From Methylicorpusculum oleiharenae (lineage in GTDB: Bacteria; Pseudomonadota; Gammaproteobacteria; Methylococcales; Methylomonadaceae): a DNA stretch of 64,000 nt. The translations under genes and the position numbers were made by a program. Location: NCBI RefSeq assembly GCF_009828925.2, contig NZ_WUTY02000001.1, forward strand, positions 3,564,492 through 3,628,491. The letters are read 5' to 3'. Positions 1 through 8,802 of this stretch are shown here, one piece after another. The first letter of the stretch is position 1, and each line of letters begins with the position of its first letter. Under the pieces are notes generated by a model. It was given only the letters and a program-made list of their open reading frames with translations, searched no databases and was not told the origin of the DNA.

Positions 1-1017
1 TCCAGGTTGACCATGCTTTACCAAGCCATTTATCCGGACAGCGACATAGAGGCGTTGACCGCTTTTCTGAAAAGCCATTTGCCTGCATCTGCATTGGCAA
101 ATGAAGATATTGATAAGCTAAAAGAGAAATATTCACCCGCAACATTCAATCTGCAAGACCAAGGCTATATCACCAAAATACATCCGCTGGAACTTTGGCT
201 GGTCAATTACATGGCTGGGCATCCCGAGGCTGACAGAGACGATGTAATCGAAGCCAGTGCGGAACAAAGGATTGATGTTTACCGTTGGTTGTTTAAGAGC
301 ACCCGGAAAAATGCACAAAACCGGCGCATTATGACCCTTCTTGAAGCGAAAGCATTCGAGGAAATCCACCGAGATTGGCAGCGTGTAGGCTATCCGTTTG
401 GGCGTTTGACACCCTCTTATGCAACCTCAATCGGCGCCTCGGGTGATCGCCCGGCTGCTTTGGCAGAGCTGATGGGGGTATTACAAAATAACGGGGTTAA
501 ACAACCTTTAATACGTTTTGAAACGCTTCATTTTGCTGAAGGCACCCCTTATGAAACGACGATGAATCGTCTGTCTGATCAAGGCCTTCGTGTTTTTGCC
601 CCAGAAGTTGCCAAAGTCGCTAAAGATGCATTGCTGGGTGTAGTCCAAGGAGGAACTGCAACTCGGCTAAGAGGCGTTTACACTGATTCTCAAGGAGCAC
701 CGCTTGCTGTTGGCGGTAAAACAGGAACCGGCGATCATAGGCGGCAAGTAAGAGGCGAGCGAGGTGTATTGCTGGAATCTCAATTCATTAGCCGCGCTGC
801 TACGTTTGCATTTTTTATGGGTGATCGTTTCTTCGGCGTCATAACAGCCTATGTGGAAGGTCCTGAAGCTGAAAAATACCGATTCACGAGTTCCTTGCCG
901 GTACAAATCATCAAATCATTGGAACCGACACTGGCCCCGCTTATCAGAAAACCATTCGGCATAGACAAATCAAATCAAGAAGTAAACCTTGTGACAACAG
1001 ACAAAAACCATTCCTGA
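1..1017 (+). CDS. C-terminal part of a penicillin-binding transglycosylase/transpeptidase (partial)
   Basis: The reading frame is open from base 1, so the gene begins upstream of the window; the 338 visible codons are its 3' part. The motif GGKTGTGDHR near residue 237 matches the KTG box of penicillin-binding transpeptidases, and SYATSIGASGD near residue 139 sits where the family has its SxN region. The likely role is peptidoglycan cross-linking in the periplasm. No glycosyltransferase domain is visible because that part would lie upstream. The methyltransferase gene starts 11 bp after the stop, so the two may be cotranscribed. Assignment to the class A group with KTGTGD is from family knowledge; the exact subclass is uncertain. 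Confidence 0.75.
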   Translation, partial: SRLTMLYQAIYPDSDIEALTAFLKSHLPASALANEDIDKLKEKYSPATFNLQDQGYITKIHPLELWLVNYMAGHPEADRDDVIEASAEQRIDVYRWLFKSTRKNAQNRRIMTLLEAKAFEEIHRDWQRVGYPFGRLTPSYATSIGASGDRPAALAELMGVLQNNGVKQPLIRFETLHFAEGTPYETTMNRLSDQGLRVFAPEVAKVAKDALLGVVQGGTATRLRGVYTDSQGAPLAVGGKTGTGDHRRQVRGERGVLLESQFISRAATFAFFMGDRFFGVITAYVEGPEAEKYRFTSSLPVQIIKSLEPTLAPLIRKPFGIDKSNQEVNLVTTDKNHS

Positions 1018-1028
1018 TATCCTCACCT

Positions 1029-1850
1029 ATGGTTAATTTGCCTTATTTTGATGAATTGCTTAAATTGCTTGCACAAGATACTTTTGTTGAAAAGCCGTTC
1101 GGTAAGCATGTGCATTGGGGCTGTTGGGATGATCCCGAACGGGCAACATTATCGACAGATGATTTCATTAAAGCCACAGAAAATCTGACGCGTATGCTCT
1201 GTGCATTCGCTGAAATAAATGATGGAATGACTGTTTTAGATGTGGGTTGCGGTTTTGGAGGCACCCTTGCTTACTTGCAAGAAACCTACAGTAATCTGAA
1301 ATTATATGGACTTAATTTGGATATTCGACAATTGTATCGGGCCAAGAATAATTTGCTGCAAACTGCTGACAGTCCCTATCTTCTTGTCAACGGCAATGCT
1401 TGTTCCCTGCCCTTCCTCGATCAATCTATCAATTGTGTTTTAGCGGTTGAATGCATATTCCATTTCTCTGATAGGGCATTATTTTTTCAGGAGGTTTTCA
1501 GGGTTTTAAAACCGGGCGGAACGCTGGTGTTCTCAGATTTTGTACCTAAACCGTGGCTGGCTCCGTTAACTCAGATTAAATTACCCAGACCGTTCGGGTT
1601 TCATTTTTATGGCCACTGCCAGTTTGATTTCACTATTGAAAAATACCGGAACCTGGCGAAAGAAACAGGATTTTCTGAGAAAAATGAACTCGATATTACC
1701 TTAAATACATTACCGACTTACCGTTTTCTGCGGCGTTTTGCCAGAGATGTAGGTTTTTATAACGTATCAGCAATAATGGAGACGACGACCGCTGAATTGG
1801 TCAGTCGTTTGGGTTGGTTGGATTATTTGATATTAAGTTATCGAAAATAA
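1029..1850 (+). CDS. class I SAM-dependent methyltransferase
   Basis: The 273-residue protein has a Rossmann methyltransferase domain: motif I VLDVGCGFGGTL near residue 69, an acidic position after strand 2, a VLAVECIFHF post-I/II region near residue 137, and LKPGGTLVFSD near residue 160. This pattern resembles small-molecule methyltransferases of the sarcosine/dimethylglycine or sugar O-methyltransferase type, with a helical cap after residue 180. The substrate cannot be read from the sequence. It follows the PBP gene by 11 bp on the same strand, so they may share a transcript. No signal peptide is present, so it is probably cytoplasmic. Confidence 0.7.
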   Translation: MVNLPYFDELLKLLAQDTFVEKPFGKHVHWGCWDDPERATLSTDDFIKATENLTRMLCAFAEINDGMTVLDVGCGFGGTLAYLQETYSNLKLYGLNLDIRQLYRAKNNLLQTADSPYLLVNGNACSLPFLDQSINCVLAVECIFHFSDRALFFQEVFRVLKPGGTLVFSDFVPKPWLAPLTQIKLPRPFGFHFYGHCQFDFTIEKYRNLAKETGFSEKNELDITLNTLPTYRFLRRFARDVGFYNVSAIMETTTAELVSRLGWLDYLILSYRK

Positions 1851-1899
1851 TCGCAAGAGATGCAGTTTAATCAGAAATTTAAGCTGATGTTGATTCATA

Positions 1900-2076
1900 T
1901 TAGGTCCATTCTGTTTTAACAACCTTACAACGGACGCATTGATAAAGAGTACTTAGTTTTCCAAACTTCACATCAAACTTTTTTTCTTTAACGATCTGCC
2001 ATTTATGAAAGCCGTTCTTGCACATGATATTTTTTTTATCATGCGGCTTTTTTTTGAATTCAATTATTTCGGCCAT
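1900..2076 (-). CDS. small basic Cys-containing protein, unknown function
   Basis: A 58-residue protein starting at the ATG at 2076; a TTG two codons earlier is possible. It is lysine-rich and has a lone C near residue 19 (CKNGFH) and a CVRC pair near residue 47, which could form a small zinc or metal site. It sits between two plus-strand genes and is divergent from bcp with only about 20 bp between them, so its promoter overlaps the start of bcp. The Cys spacing and the lack of another explanation for the gap suggest a real gene, but no family is recognised. Confidence 0.45.
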   Translation of the reverse strand: MAEIIEFKKKPHDKKNIMCKNGFHKWQIVKEKKFDVKFGKLSTLYQCVRCKVVKTEWT

Positions 2077-2096
2077 ACTCAAGGTAAATCAAACAA

Positions 2097-2561
2097 ATGG
2101 AAGCATTGACACCCGGGCAAATCAGCCCTGATTTTTCGCTACAAGACGCTAATGGCGTCAACCATCAACTTGCTCAGTATAGAGGCAAATGGGTTATTCT
2201 TTATTTTTACCCCAAAGACAATACGCCTGGATGTACTATCGAAGCGTGTCAATTCAGGGATAATGATCAAACGTTAAAAGCGTTGAACGCCGTTGTGCTG
2301 GGCGTAAGCACTGATACAATCACCAGCCATGAAAAATTTATACAGAGTCAATCACTGCCTTTTACGTTGTTATCGGATTCTGATGGCAAAGTTAGCCAAT
2401 CTTATGGTGCACTGTTTAAACTGGGGCCGATTAAATTCAGCAAGCGGCACACCTTTATTATCAATCCGGAAGGTGTGATTACCAGGATATACAGACAGGT
2501 CAAACCCGCCAAACACAGCGAAGAAGTCATTGAGGCAATAAAAACTGCTGGTCGTGATTAA
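2097..2561 (+). CDS. bcp: thioredoxin-dependent thiol peroxidase (peroxiredoxin Q/BCP)
   Basis: The 154-residue protein reduces hydroperoxides using thioredoxin as electron donor. The peroxidatic site FYPKDNTPGCTIEACQF near residue 41 carries the active Cys in the PGCT motif, with the second Cys five residues later as in the atypical two-Cys BCP group. Length and the C-terminal segment KRHTFIINPEGVI match the family. It is cytoplasmic. It faces a TetR gene, and a stem-loop between the two genes probably terminates both. Confidence 0.92.
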   Translation: MEALTPGQISPDFSLQDANGVNHQLAQYRGKWVILYFYPKDNTPGCTIEACQFRDNDQTLKALNAVVLGVSTDTITSHEKFIQSQSLPFTLLSDSDGKVSQSYGALFKLGPIKFSKRHTFIINPEGVITRIYRQVKPAKHSEEVIEAIKTAGRD

Positions 2562-2587
2562 TTTCGGTTCGTGGAAATAAACATAGG

Positions 2588-2633
2588 GGCAGGTGCCATA
2601 GCAATTCTAAGTCACCTGCCATCATCATTTTTT
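2588..2633. terminator. bidirectional stem-loop between bcp and tetR
   Basis: GGCAGGTG at 2588-2595 pairs exactly with CACCTGCC at 2613-2620 around a 17-base loop, and is followed on the plus strand by a run of six T. It lies between two convergent genes, and the TetR stop codon at 2625 abuts it, so it probably ends transcripts from both sides. Confidence 0.6.
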
Positions 2634-3224
2634 ATGAATCGCGTGCCAGGCAGCAAGCCAAGCCGGAGACTGATAGCTATCCACTGATTTAGTCAGATTT
2701 CCTGATACGGCCATGACTAATGTGTGATTGATAATTCCAAAAAATAAGGTGTAAACCACCATGGGATCGATGTTTTTGATCTCTTCAGCCTTGATGCCTG
2801 CTTGAATAATTTTTATTATTTTTATAAAAGGCGCTGTTTCTATTAAAGGCTTTTCGTCAGGTAAAAATTCAGAAAGCTTTATCACGAATAAAAATTCAAT
2901 GATATCCGGCGCATCTTGTGCCAATCGAAATAATAACCCAACAACTTCCCTTAATTGTTCTGAAGGTTTTTTATTACATCGACGAATATCGTCGATAGAA
3001 ATACTTAAACTGTCGATAATGTTTGCGTAAAGAGCGGCGGCTATCGTCTGTTTATTTTTAAAATGCTGGTAAACGCCACTGGTTGTTTTGATACCCGCTT
3101 CTTTGGCAATATCCGTTAATGACGTATTAAAAAAACCTTTTTGGGCGAATAACCTTAAAGCAGCCAGGAGTATTTCATCCGGAGTGTCCAGCTTTTTATT
3201 ATTATTTTCTATTTCTTGTTCCAT
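2625..3224 (-). CDS. TetR/AcrR-family transcriptional regulator
   Basis: The 199-residue protein has an N-terminal TetR helix-turn-helix around residues 17-62, with ILLAALRLFAQKGFFNTSL followed by IAKEAG and VYQHFKNK, typical of the family. The rest is a helical ligand-binding domain with no recognisable ligand. The start is placed at the ATG at 3224 because the domain begins soon after; an upstream start at 3308 would add 28 unlikely residues. It does not flank an obvious efflux or metabolic target, so the regulon is unknown. A divergent partner is absent. Confidence 0.8.
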   Translation of the reverse strand: MEQEIENNNKKLDTPDEILLAALRLFAQKGFFNTSLTDIAKEAGIKTTSGVYQHFKNKQTIAAALYANIIDSLSISIDDIRRCNKKPSEQLREVVGLLFRLAQDAPDIIEFLFVIKLSEFLPDEKPLIETAPFIKIIKIIQAGIKAEEIKNIDPMVVYTLFFGIINHTLVMAVSGNLTKSVDSYQSPAWLAAWHAIHKK

Positions 3225-3376
3225 TTTCGCTTTTTGCAGCAAAATCAATGTGCTACTTATAAATAAATTGTTAGAAAAAACAATACTTAGTGTTGAAATC
3301 CAATTCACTGTCGAATGGGTATTTACATCCTAAGTATGTCGCCAGATCAGTAAACCTATCTGTTTTTGTAATCGGC

Positions 3377-3946
3377 TTAAAGCGTATCATTTTGAATGAC
3401 ATTCCAGGCGGCTTTCAAGTAATTGATCATCGACCATAATGTCAGAAAAGCCGCTAAATACAGTAAAAAATAACCGGATGTTTTAACCGGAAAGCCCGCT
3501 ATATCATGGCTGTAGAGAAGAAATGATATGGCGAGCATCTGTGCACTGGTTTTCCATTTGCCCAATTCAGAGACTTTAACTTTAGCTCTTTGACCTAATT
3601 CGGCCATCCATTCTCTTAACGAAGCGATGGTAATTTCACGGCCGATAATGATGGCCGCGGGAATAGCCAGATAAGGCGAACCATCTTGCTGAACAATCAG
3701 GACCAAAACAAAGGCAACCATCAATTTATCAGCAACCGGGTCTAAAAAAGCACCAAATCGTGTTTCCAGTCCCATTTTTCTGGCTAAATAACCATCCAGC
3801 CAATCGGTAAAGCCGGCAACCACAAAAATAAGCGTGCTAGCCAGATTAGCGTGCTCCCAGGGTAAATAAAAAAACACAGCCAATAAAGGAATCAAAAAGA
3901 TTCTTAGCAAGGTTAAATGAGTTGGTAAGTTTAATTTAATTGCCAT
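3377..3946 (-). CDS. pgsA: CDP-diacylglycerol-glycerol-3-phosphate 3-phosphatidyltransferase
   Basis: PgsA makes phosphatidylglycerophosphate, the committed step to phosphatidylglycerol and cardiolipin, in the inner membrane. The CDP-alcohol phosphatidyltransferase signature DG..AR........G...D...D is seen as DGYLARKMGLETRFGAFLD near residue 57. Several hydrophobic helices follow, and the length of 189 residues is normal. The ATG at 3946 is chosen because it begins MAIKLNLPTHLTLLRI, the usual N-terminus; it overlaps the end of uvrC by 11 bp, which implies translational coupling. uvrC followed by pgsA is a common gammaproteobacterial order. Confidence 0.93.
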   Translation of the reverse strand: MAIKLNLPTHLTLLRIFLIPLLAVFFYLPWEHANLASTLIFVVAGFTDWLDGYLARKMGLETRFGAFLDPVADKLMVAFVLVLIVQQDGSPYLAIPAAIIIGREITIASLREWMAELGQRAKVKVSELGKWKTSAQMLAISFLLYSHDIAGFPVKTSGYFLLYLAAFLTLWSMINYLKAAWNVIQNDTL

Positions 3947-5777
3947 CTTGTTGATGTAATTGATCGTAAATTTTTTGCGCCAAGTGTTTGCTGATGCCGT
4001 CAATACTGCTTAATGCATCGACACTGGCCCTTGTTATACCCTGCAATCCGCCAAATTGTTTCAGTAAGAGTTGACGCCTTTTGGGCCCTAGTCCTGAAAT
4101 CTCCTCTAACAACGATTCTCTTTTGGCTTTCCCACGTCGTTGCCTGTGTCCTGTAATTGCAAAACGATGCGCCTCGTCCCTGATATGCTGTATCAGTAAT
4201 AAAGCTGACGAACCGGGAGAAAAGTCTATGGGTTGTTCCTGGTCGGTCAGAATTAATTTTTCCATTCCCGCTTTTCGATCGGGTCCCTTGGAAACGCCGA
4301 CTATCATAACATTGTTTATCGCTAATTCAGCCAAAGCCTTTTTTGCCTCATTGACCTGCCCCCTGCCCCCATCAATGAATAAAATATCCGGCGCTTCGTA
4401 TTCGCCTTTTTTAATTCGTGCAAAGCGGCGCGATACGGCTTGATGAATGGCCGCGTAATCATCACCGCCTGTGATACCCTGAATATTGAAGCGGCGATAA
4501 GCGGATTTAACAGGCCCTTCCTGATCAAAGACAACACAAGCCGCGACTGTCTGGTCGCCCTGCGTATGACTGATGTCAAAACATTCCAGACGCTTGGGTA
4601 TTTCGTTACAGCCCAGTTCTTCTTGCAGGCTGACATATCGTCCATACAAACCTTGACGATTTGATAACTTGGCATTGAGAGCACTTTCGGCGTTGGTCAT
4701 CGCCATTTGCAGCCATTTTAACCGTTCTCCGCGAACACTGGTACAGAGGCTGACCGGACGTTTTGCATGTTGTGTCAACACTTCCTGCAACAGCTCAATT
4801 TCGTCAATGTCATGACTTAAAATTAATTCAGAAGGAATCGGTTTATCCAGGTAGTACTGCGCTATAAAAGCCTGCAGAATATTTTCAGACGCGGTGTCAT
4901 CGAATAGCTTGGGATAAAATAACTTGTTACCCAGATGTTGGCCGTTGCGTATAAAAAAAACCTGAACAGCAGCCATGCCGGCTCGAGTAGCGCTAGCAAC
5001 AATATCGACATCGCCTCGTTCGCCATGGACAAAATGCTTTTCAAGAATGCCCCGAATCCGGGAAATTTGATCCCGATACGCCGCAGCCTGCTCAAAATCC
5101 AAAGACATGGATGCTTTTTCCATTTTTTCGATCAAGCGGTTGATTAAAGTTTCACTTTTACCCTCTAGAAACAAAACGGTACCTTCTACATCCAGTCCAT
5201 AGTCTTCTCGATTGATTAATCCGACGCAAGGCGCTGTGCAGCGCTGAATTTGATGTTGCAGACAAGGCCGCGAACGATTTTGATAATAAGAGTCTTCACA
5301 CTGGCGTACCGGAAAGATTTTCTGGATTAATTTTAAGGTTTCCTTAACGGCTCCGGCGCTGGGATAAGGTCCGAAGTAGAGTCCCCGCAGCTTTTTTGCG
5401 CCTCGATGAAAAGTAACGCGTGGAAAATCATGAAGACTGGAAATATAGATGTAGGGATACGATTTGTCGTCTCTAAGACAAATGTTGTACTTGGGCATAT
5501 AGCGCTTGATGAGCTGGCTTTCCAGCAACAGCGCTTCGCCTTCACTGTGGGTTACGGTGACTTCAATATCCGCAACATGGCTCACCATAGCCTGTTGTTT
5601 GGGAGATGCGGTTTGGCTTCTGAAATAGCTGGAAACGCGGTTCTTCAGGTTTTTAGCCTTGCCAATGTAAAGCACTTCGCCTTGTTGATTGAGCATTTTG
5701 TAAACGCCCGGGCGAGGCGTTAAGGTTTTCAGGAAACCCTTAACGTCAAATTCATTAAAAGATGAGTCGCCTGTCAC
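3936..5777 (-). CDS. uvrC: excinuclease ABC subunit C
   Basis: UvrC makes the 3' and 5' incisions around lesions during nucleotide excision repair with UvrAB. Seen in order: a GIY-YIG nuclease domain (GVYKMLNQQGEVLYIGKAKN near residue 24), a UVR motif near residue 205, the RNase H-like C-terminal nuclease (ECFDISHTQG and LFIDGGRGQ), and helix-hairpin-helix repeats at the end (ISGLGPKRR, IDGISKHLAQKI). Length 613 is typical. The start is the GTG at 5777, two bases after the stop of the glycosylase gene, so the genes are coupled. Two DNA-repair genes therefore sit next to each other. Confidence 0.95.
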   Translation of the reverse strand: MTGDSSFNEFDVKGFLKTLTPRPGVYKMLNQQGEVLYIGKAKNLKNRVSSYFRSQTASPKQQAMVSHVADIEVTVTHSEGEALLLESQLIKRYMPKYNICLRDDKSYPYIYISSLHDFPRVTFHRGAKKLRGLYFGPYPSAGAVKETLKLIQKIFPVRQCEDSYYQNRSRPCLQHQIQRCTAPCVGLINREDYGLDVEGTVLFLEGKSETLINRLIEKMEKASMSLDFEQAAAYRDQISRIRGILEKHFVHGERGDVDIVASATRAGMAAVQVFFIRNGQHLGNKLFYPKLFDDTASENILQAFIAQYYLDKPIPSELILSHDIDEIELLQEVLTQHAKRPVSLCTSVRGERLKWLQMAMTNAESALNAKLSNRQGLYGRYVSLQEELGCNEIPKRLECFDISHTQGDQTVAACVVFDQEGPVKSAYRRFNIQGITGGDDYAAIHQAVSRRFARIKKGEYEAPDILFIDGGRGQVNEAKKALAELAINNVMIVGVSKGPDRKAGMEKLILTDQEQPIDFSPGSSALLLIQHIRDEAHRFAITGHRQRRGKAKRESLLEEISGLGPKRRQLLLKQFGGLQGITRASVDALSSIDGISKHLAQKIYDQLHQQDGN

Positions 5778-5779
5778 CG

Positions 5780-6451
5780 TTACTTTGATAGTTCTGCAAT
5801 AGTTTGAAAAACATCGGAAAACATGGTTTTTGTTAACCGTTTGGTCTGGACGTTATAACGGCTGCAATGATAAGAATCAATCAATAGGCGCCCTTCTGGC
5901 AACCTATGCACTTGATTATGGCCAAACCGGGCCGCACTTGCTTTTAATCCGTAAGCTTTAAGCACAGCCTGATGAGCGATCTGTCCCAATGCCAGAATAA
6001 TCGATTGACCTGATAACTGCTTTAATTCAGCAGCAAGGAATTGATTGCAGCGGTTAATTTCCTCGCCGGCCGGCTTGTTTTTCGGGGGTAAACATTTGAC
6101 GGCATTGGTGATTCTGCAATTTTTGAGTACTAATCCATCATCAAGATGAGTCGATACAGGCTGATTGCTGTAACCAAATTCATACAATGCTTCATAGAGC
6201 AAAATGCCCGCATAATCTCCGGTAAATGGCCGTCCGGTAGCATTGGCCCCATGCATGCCGGGTGCCAAACCGACAATCAATAATCCGGGATTGCTATCTC
6301 CGAAAGGCGCCACAGGTTTTGCGTGATAAGCCGGAAACTTGCATTTGACATCAATCAGGAATTGATCCAACCGTTTACAGCTTTTACAGTCAGGGTCAAA
6401 CAGGAGAATGGAATCCACGCAAGGTTCTCCAGAAGTGATATCAGAGTTCAC
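5780..6451 (-). CDS. uracil-DNA glycosylase, family 5 (UDGb-like)
   Basis: The 223-residue protein removes uracil and related deaminated bases from DNA. The motif [19 protein letters not shown] near residue 76 is characteristic of family 4/5 enzymes, and the GLAPG form without the acidic residue of family 4 fits family 5. Cys residues at CKSC near residue 19, C near 119 and C near 132 are placed to bind an iron-sulphur cluster, and [14 protein letters not shown] near residue 193 replaces the usual HPS loop. It starts at GTG 6451, overlapping prfC by 11 bp, and precedes uvrC by 2 bp, which gives a coupled repair pair. Confidence 0.8.
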   Translation of the reverse strand: MNSDITSGEPCVDSILLFDPDCKSCKRLDQFLIDVKCKFPAYHAKPVAPFGDSNPGLLIVGLAPGMHGANATGRPFTGDYAGILLYEALYEFGYSNQPVSTHLDDGLVLKNCRITNAVKCLPPKNKPAGEEINRCNQFLAAELKQLSGQSIILALGQIAHQAVLKAYGLKASAARFGHNQVHRLPEGRLLIDSYHCSRYNVQTKRLTKTMFSDVFQTIAELSK

Positions 6452-8021
6452 GCGTAGCGCTGAATTTAATATCAGGCCATCGCTCTTCTGTCAGTTGCAA
6501 ATTAACGCGACTGCTGGCCAGATAGACCAGGTAGCCTCCGCCATCTTCGGCTAAATTTTCGAAAGCTTTTTTCTTAAAGTCTTCCAATTTTGCCGGTTTA
6601 TCTGAACTGATCCAGCGCACGGTGTTGATGGGCGAGGCATCATAAACACACTCGACATTGTACTCCGCTTTAAGCCGATAGGCCGTTACATCAAACTGTA
6701 AAATTCCGACCGCGCCCAAAATCAAATCATTATTCTTGAGTGGTTTGAATAACTGGGTAGCGCCTTCTTCGGTGAGTTGTATCAAGCCTTTTTGTAAGGC
6801 TTTGGCTCTTAGGGGGTCTTTTAGAACTACGCGTCTGAATAACTCGGGAGCAAAATAAGGAATTCCCCCGAATTTGAGTGTTTCACCTTGCGAGAACGTA
6901 TCGCCTACTTGAATGGTGCCGTGATTATGCAACCCGATAATATCGCCGGGATAAGCTTCTTCGACGTTTTTTCTGGTATCGGCCTGGAAAGTGATCGCAT
7001 TGGCAACCTGCACTTGTTTGCCGGTTCGAACATGATAAATTTTCATACCTTTATCAAATTTGCCCGAACAAATGCGCAGAAAGGCAACACGGTCACGGTG
7101 AGCAGGATCCATGTTAGCCTGCACTTTAAAAACAAAACCACTGAATTTGTTTTCTTCAGGTTTTACGATGCGCTGTTCAGCCTGACGCGGCCTCGGGGCC
7201 GGGGCAAATTCGGCAAAAGCGTCCAATAACTCCAGGATGCCGAAATTGTTAATCGCCGAACCAAAAAATACCGGCGTGAGTCTTCCGTCCAGGTATTGTT
7301 CCAGATCAAATTCATGGCTGGCGCCTTTGACCAATTCGATCTCATCACGAAGCTCTTGGGCTTGATCATCCAGTAAAACGTCCAATCTGGGGTCATCCAG
7401 ACCTTTAATTACCTCTGCCTGGGCAATTTTTCCGCCATGCTGAGCGCTGAATAAATGAATTTCGTCTTTATAAAGATGATAGACGCCTTTAAATCGTTTA
7501 CCCATGCCGATAGGCCAGGTCATAGGCGCGCATTTAATATTGAGGACGCTTTCCACCTCATCCATCAGCTCTATGGGTTCCCGCCCTTCTCTATCGAGTT
7601 TATTGATAAATGTCAAAATGGGGGTGGTTCTAAGACGGCAAACTTCCATCAGTTTGATGGTCCGGTCTTCAACGCCTTTGGCGACGTCGATCACCATCAA
7701 AGCAGAATCTACAGCAGTGAGTGTCCGGTAGGTGTCTTCAGAAAAGTCCTCATGCCCGGGGGTATCCAGAAGATTCAGAATACAGTTTTTATGCTCGAAC
7801 TGCATGACCGATGTAGTCACGGAAATGCCCCGTTCCTTTTCCATCTCCATCCAATCGGAGGTCGCATGACGCGCTGCTTTTCGGCCTTTGACCGATCCGG
7901 CTAGCTGAATAGCACCCCCGAACAACAACAGTTTTTCCGTAATCGTAGTTTTACCCGCATCGGGGTGAGATATAATTGCAAACGCCCGTCGCCGCTCAAG
8001 TTCTGAAAGTGTTTCTGACAT
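6441..8021 (-). CDS. prfC: peptide chain release factor 3
   Basis: RF3 is a GTPase that recycles RF1/RF2 from the ribosome after peptide release. The G domain is intact: [18 protein letters not shown] near residue 17 (G1), [10 protein letters not shown] (switch I), [12 protein letters not shown] (G3) and INKLDREG (G4). EF-Tu-like and EF-G-like domains follow to residue 526, the usual length. It is the first gene of a minus-strand cluster prfC-UDG-uvrC-pgsA with overlapping ends. The 100 bp to the divergent lipoprotein gene must hold both promoters. Confidence 0.96.
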   Translation of the reverse strand: MSETLSELERRRAFAIISHPDAGKTTITEKLLLFGGAIQLAGSVKGRKAARHATSDWMEMEKERGISVTTSVMQFEHKNCILNLLDTPGHEDFSEDTYRTLTAVDSALMVIDVAKGVEDRTIKLMEVCRLRTTPILTFINKLDREGREPIELMDEVESVLNIKCAPMTWPIGMGKRFKGVYHLYKDEIHLFSAQHGGKIAQAEVIKGLDDPRLDVLLDDQAQELRDEIELVKGASHEFDLEQYLDGRLTPVFFGSAINNFGILELLDAFAEFAPAPRPRQAEQRIVKPEENKFSGFVFKVQANMDPAHRDRVAFLRICSGKFDKGMKIYHVRTGKQVQVANAITFQADTRKNVEEAYPGDIIGLHNHGTIQVGDTFSQGETLKFGGIPYFAPELFRRVVLKDPLRAKALQKGLIQLTEEGATQLFKPLKNNDLILGAVGILQFDVTAYRLKAEYNVECVYDASPINTVRWISSDKPAKLEDFKKKAFENLAEDGGGYLVYLASSRVNLQLTEERWPDIKFSATREL

Positions 8022-8121
8022 GTTTCAATAAAAAAGACTACAAAAAGCTGGCAATTATAACTTATTATCAATTACCGTATAGAATCAATGTAATGCGTTA
8101 TTTACAGAGGAGAGACCCATC

Positions 8122-8763
8122 ATGCGATTAAACATTCTGACTACCCTGGCTTTTTTTGTCCTTGCAGGATGTTCCTCTCTTTATTACAGCGGACTTGAAC
8201 AAATAGGCATCCCTAAACGTGAGGTGATGGTTCACAGGGTAGAAAAAGCGCGCGATACCCAACAGGAAACAAAAGAACAATTCAAATCAGCTTTAGCTCA
8301 ATTTACCGCAATAACTCAATTTAAAGGCGGTGACCTGCAAGACACCTATGAAAAACTGAATGCCGAATACGAAGCCAGTGTCGACAAAGCCAAAGAAGTC
8401 AATAAACGGATCAGTGATATTGAAGACGTATCAGGTGCTTTGTTTACAGAATGGGAACAAGAAATCACTCAATACAGCAGTCCATCGCTTAAAGCGAGTA
8501 GCCAGAAAAAATTGACCGCAACAAAAGCGCATTACCAACAATTGATTTCAGCCATGAAAAATGCAGAATCAAAAATTCAACCGGTATTGATTGTGTTTAA
8601 AGATCAGGTGATGTTTTTAAAACATAACCTGAATGCTCAGGCCATAAGCTCATTAAAAGGCGAATTAGGTAACATTAAATCGGATGTTTCTTCTCTGATC
8701 CTGTCTATGGAGAAATCAATTAATGAAGCCAACGCCTTCATCAAAACCATGGAATCTAAATGA
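8122..8763 (+). CDS. DUF2959 lipoprotein
   Basis: The 213-residue protein has a lipoprotein signal: a charged start, a hydrophobic core and LAGC at residues 14-17. The mature part is mostly helical with heptad-like stretches (residues 35-120 and 130-210), consistent with a coiled coil. The sequence after the lipobox (SSLYYSGLEQIGIPKRE) is typical of the DUF2959 family, whose function is not established. A strong ribosome site, GAGGAGA, precedes the ATG. It ends just before a convergent HerA-like gene. Confidence 0.75.
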   Translation: MRLNILTTLAFFVLAGCSSLYYSGLEQIGIPKREVMVHRVEKARDTQQETKEQFKSALAQFTAITQFKGGDLQDTYEKLNAEYEASVDKAKEVNKRISDIEDVSGALFTEWEQEITQYSSPSLKASSQKKLTATKAHYQQLISAMKNAESKIQPVLIVFKDQVMFLKHNLNAQAISSLKGELGNIKSDVSSLILSMEKSINEANAFIKTMESK

Positions 8764-8802
8764 TTGGTTTCTCAATCCTGCTCGCTTTTTATACGGAACA
8801 CT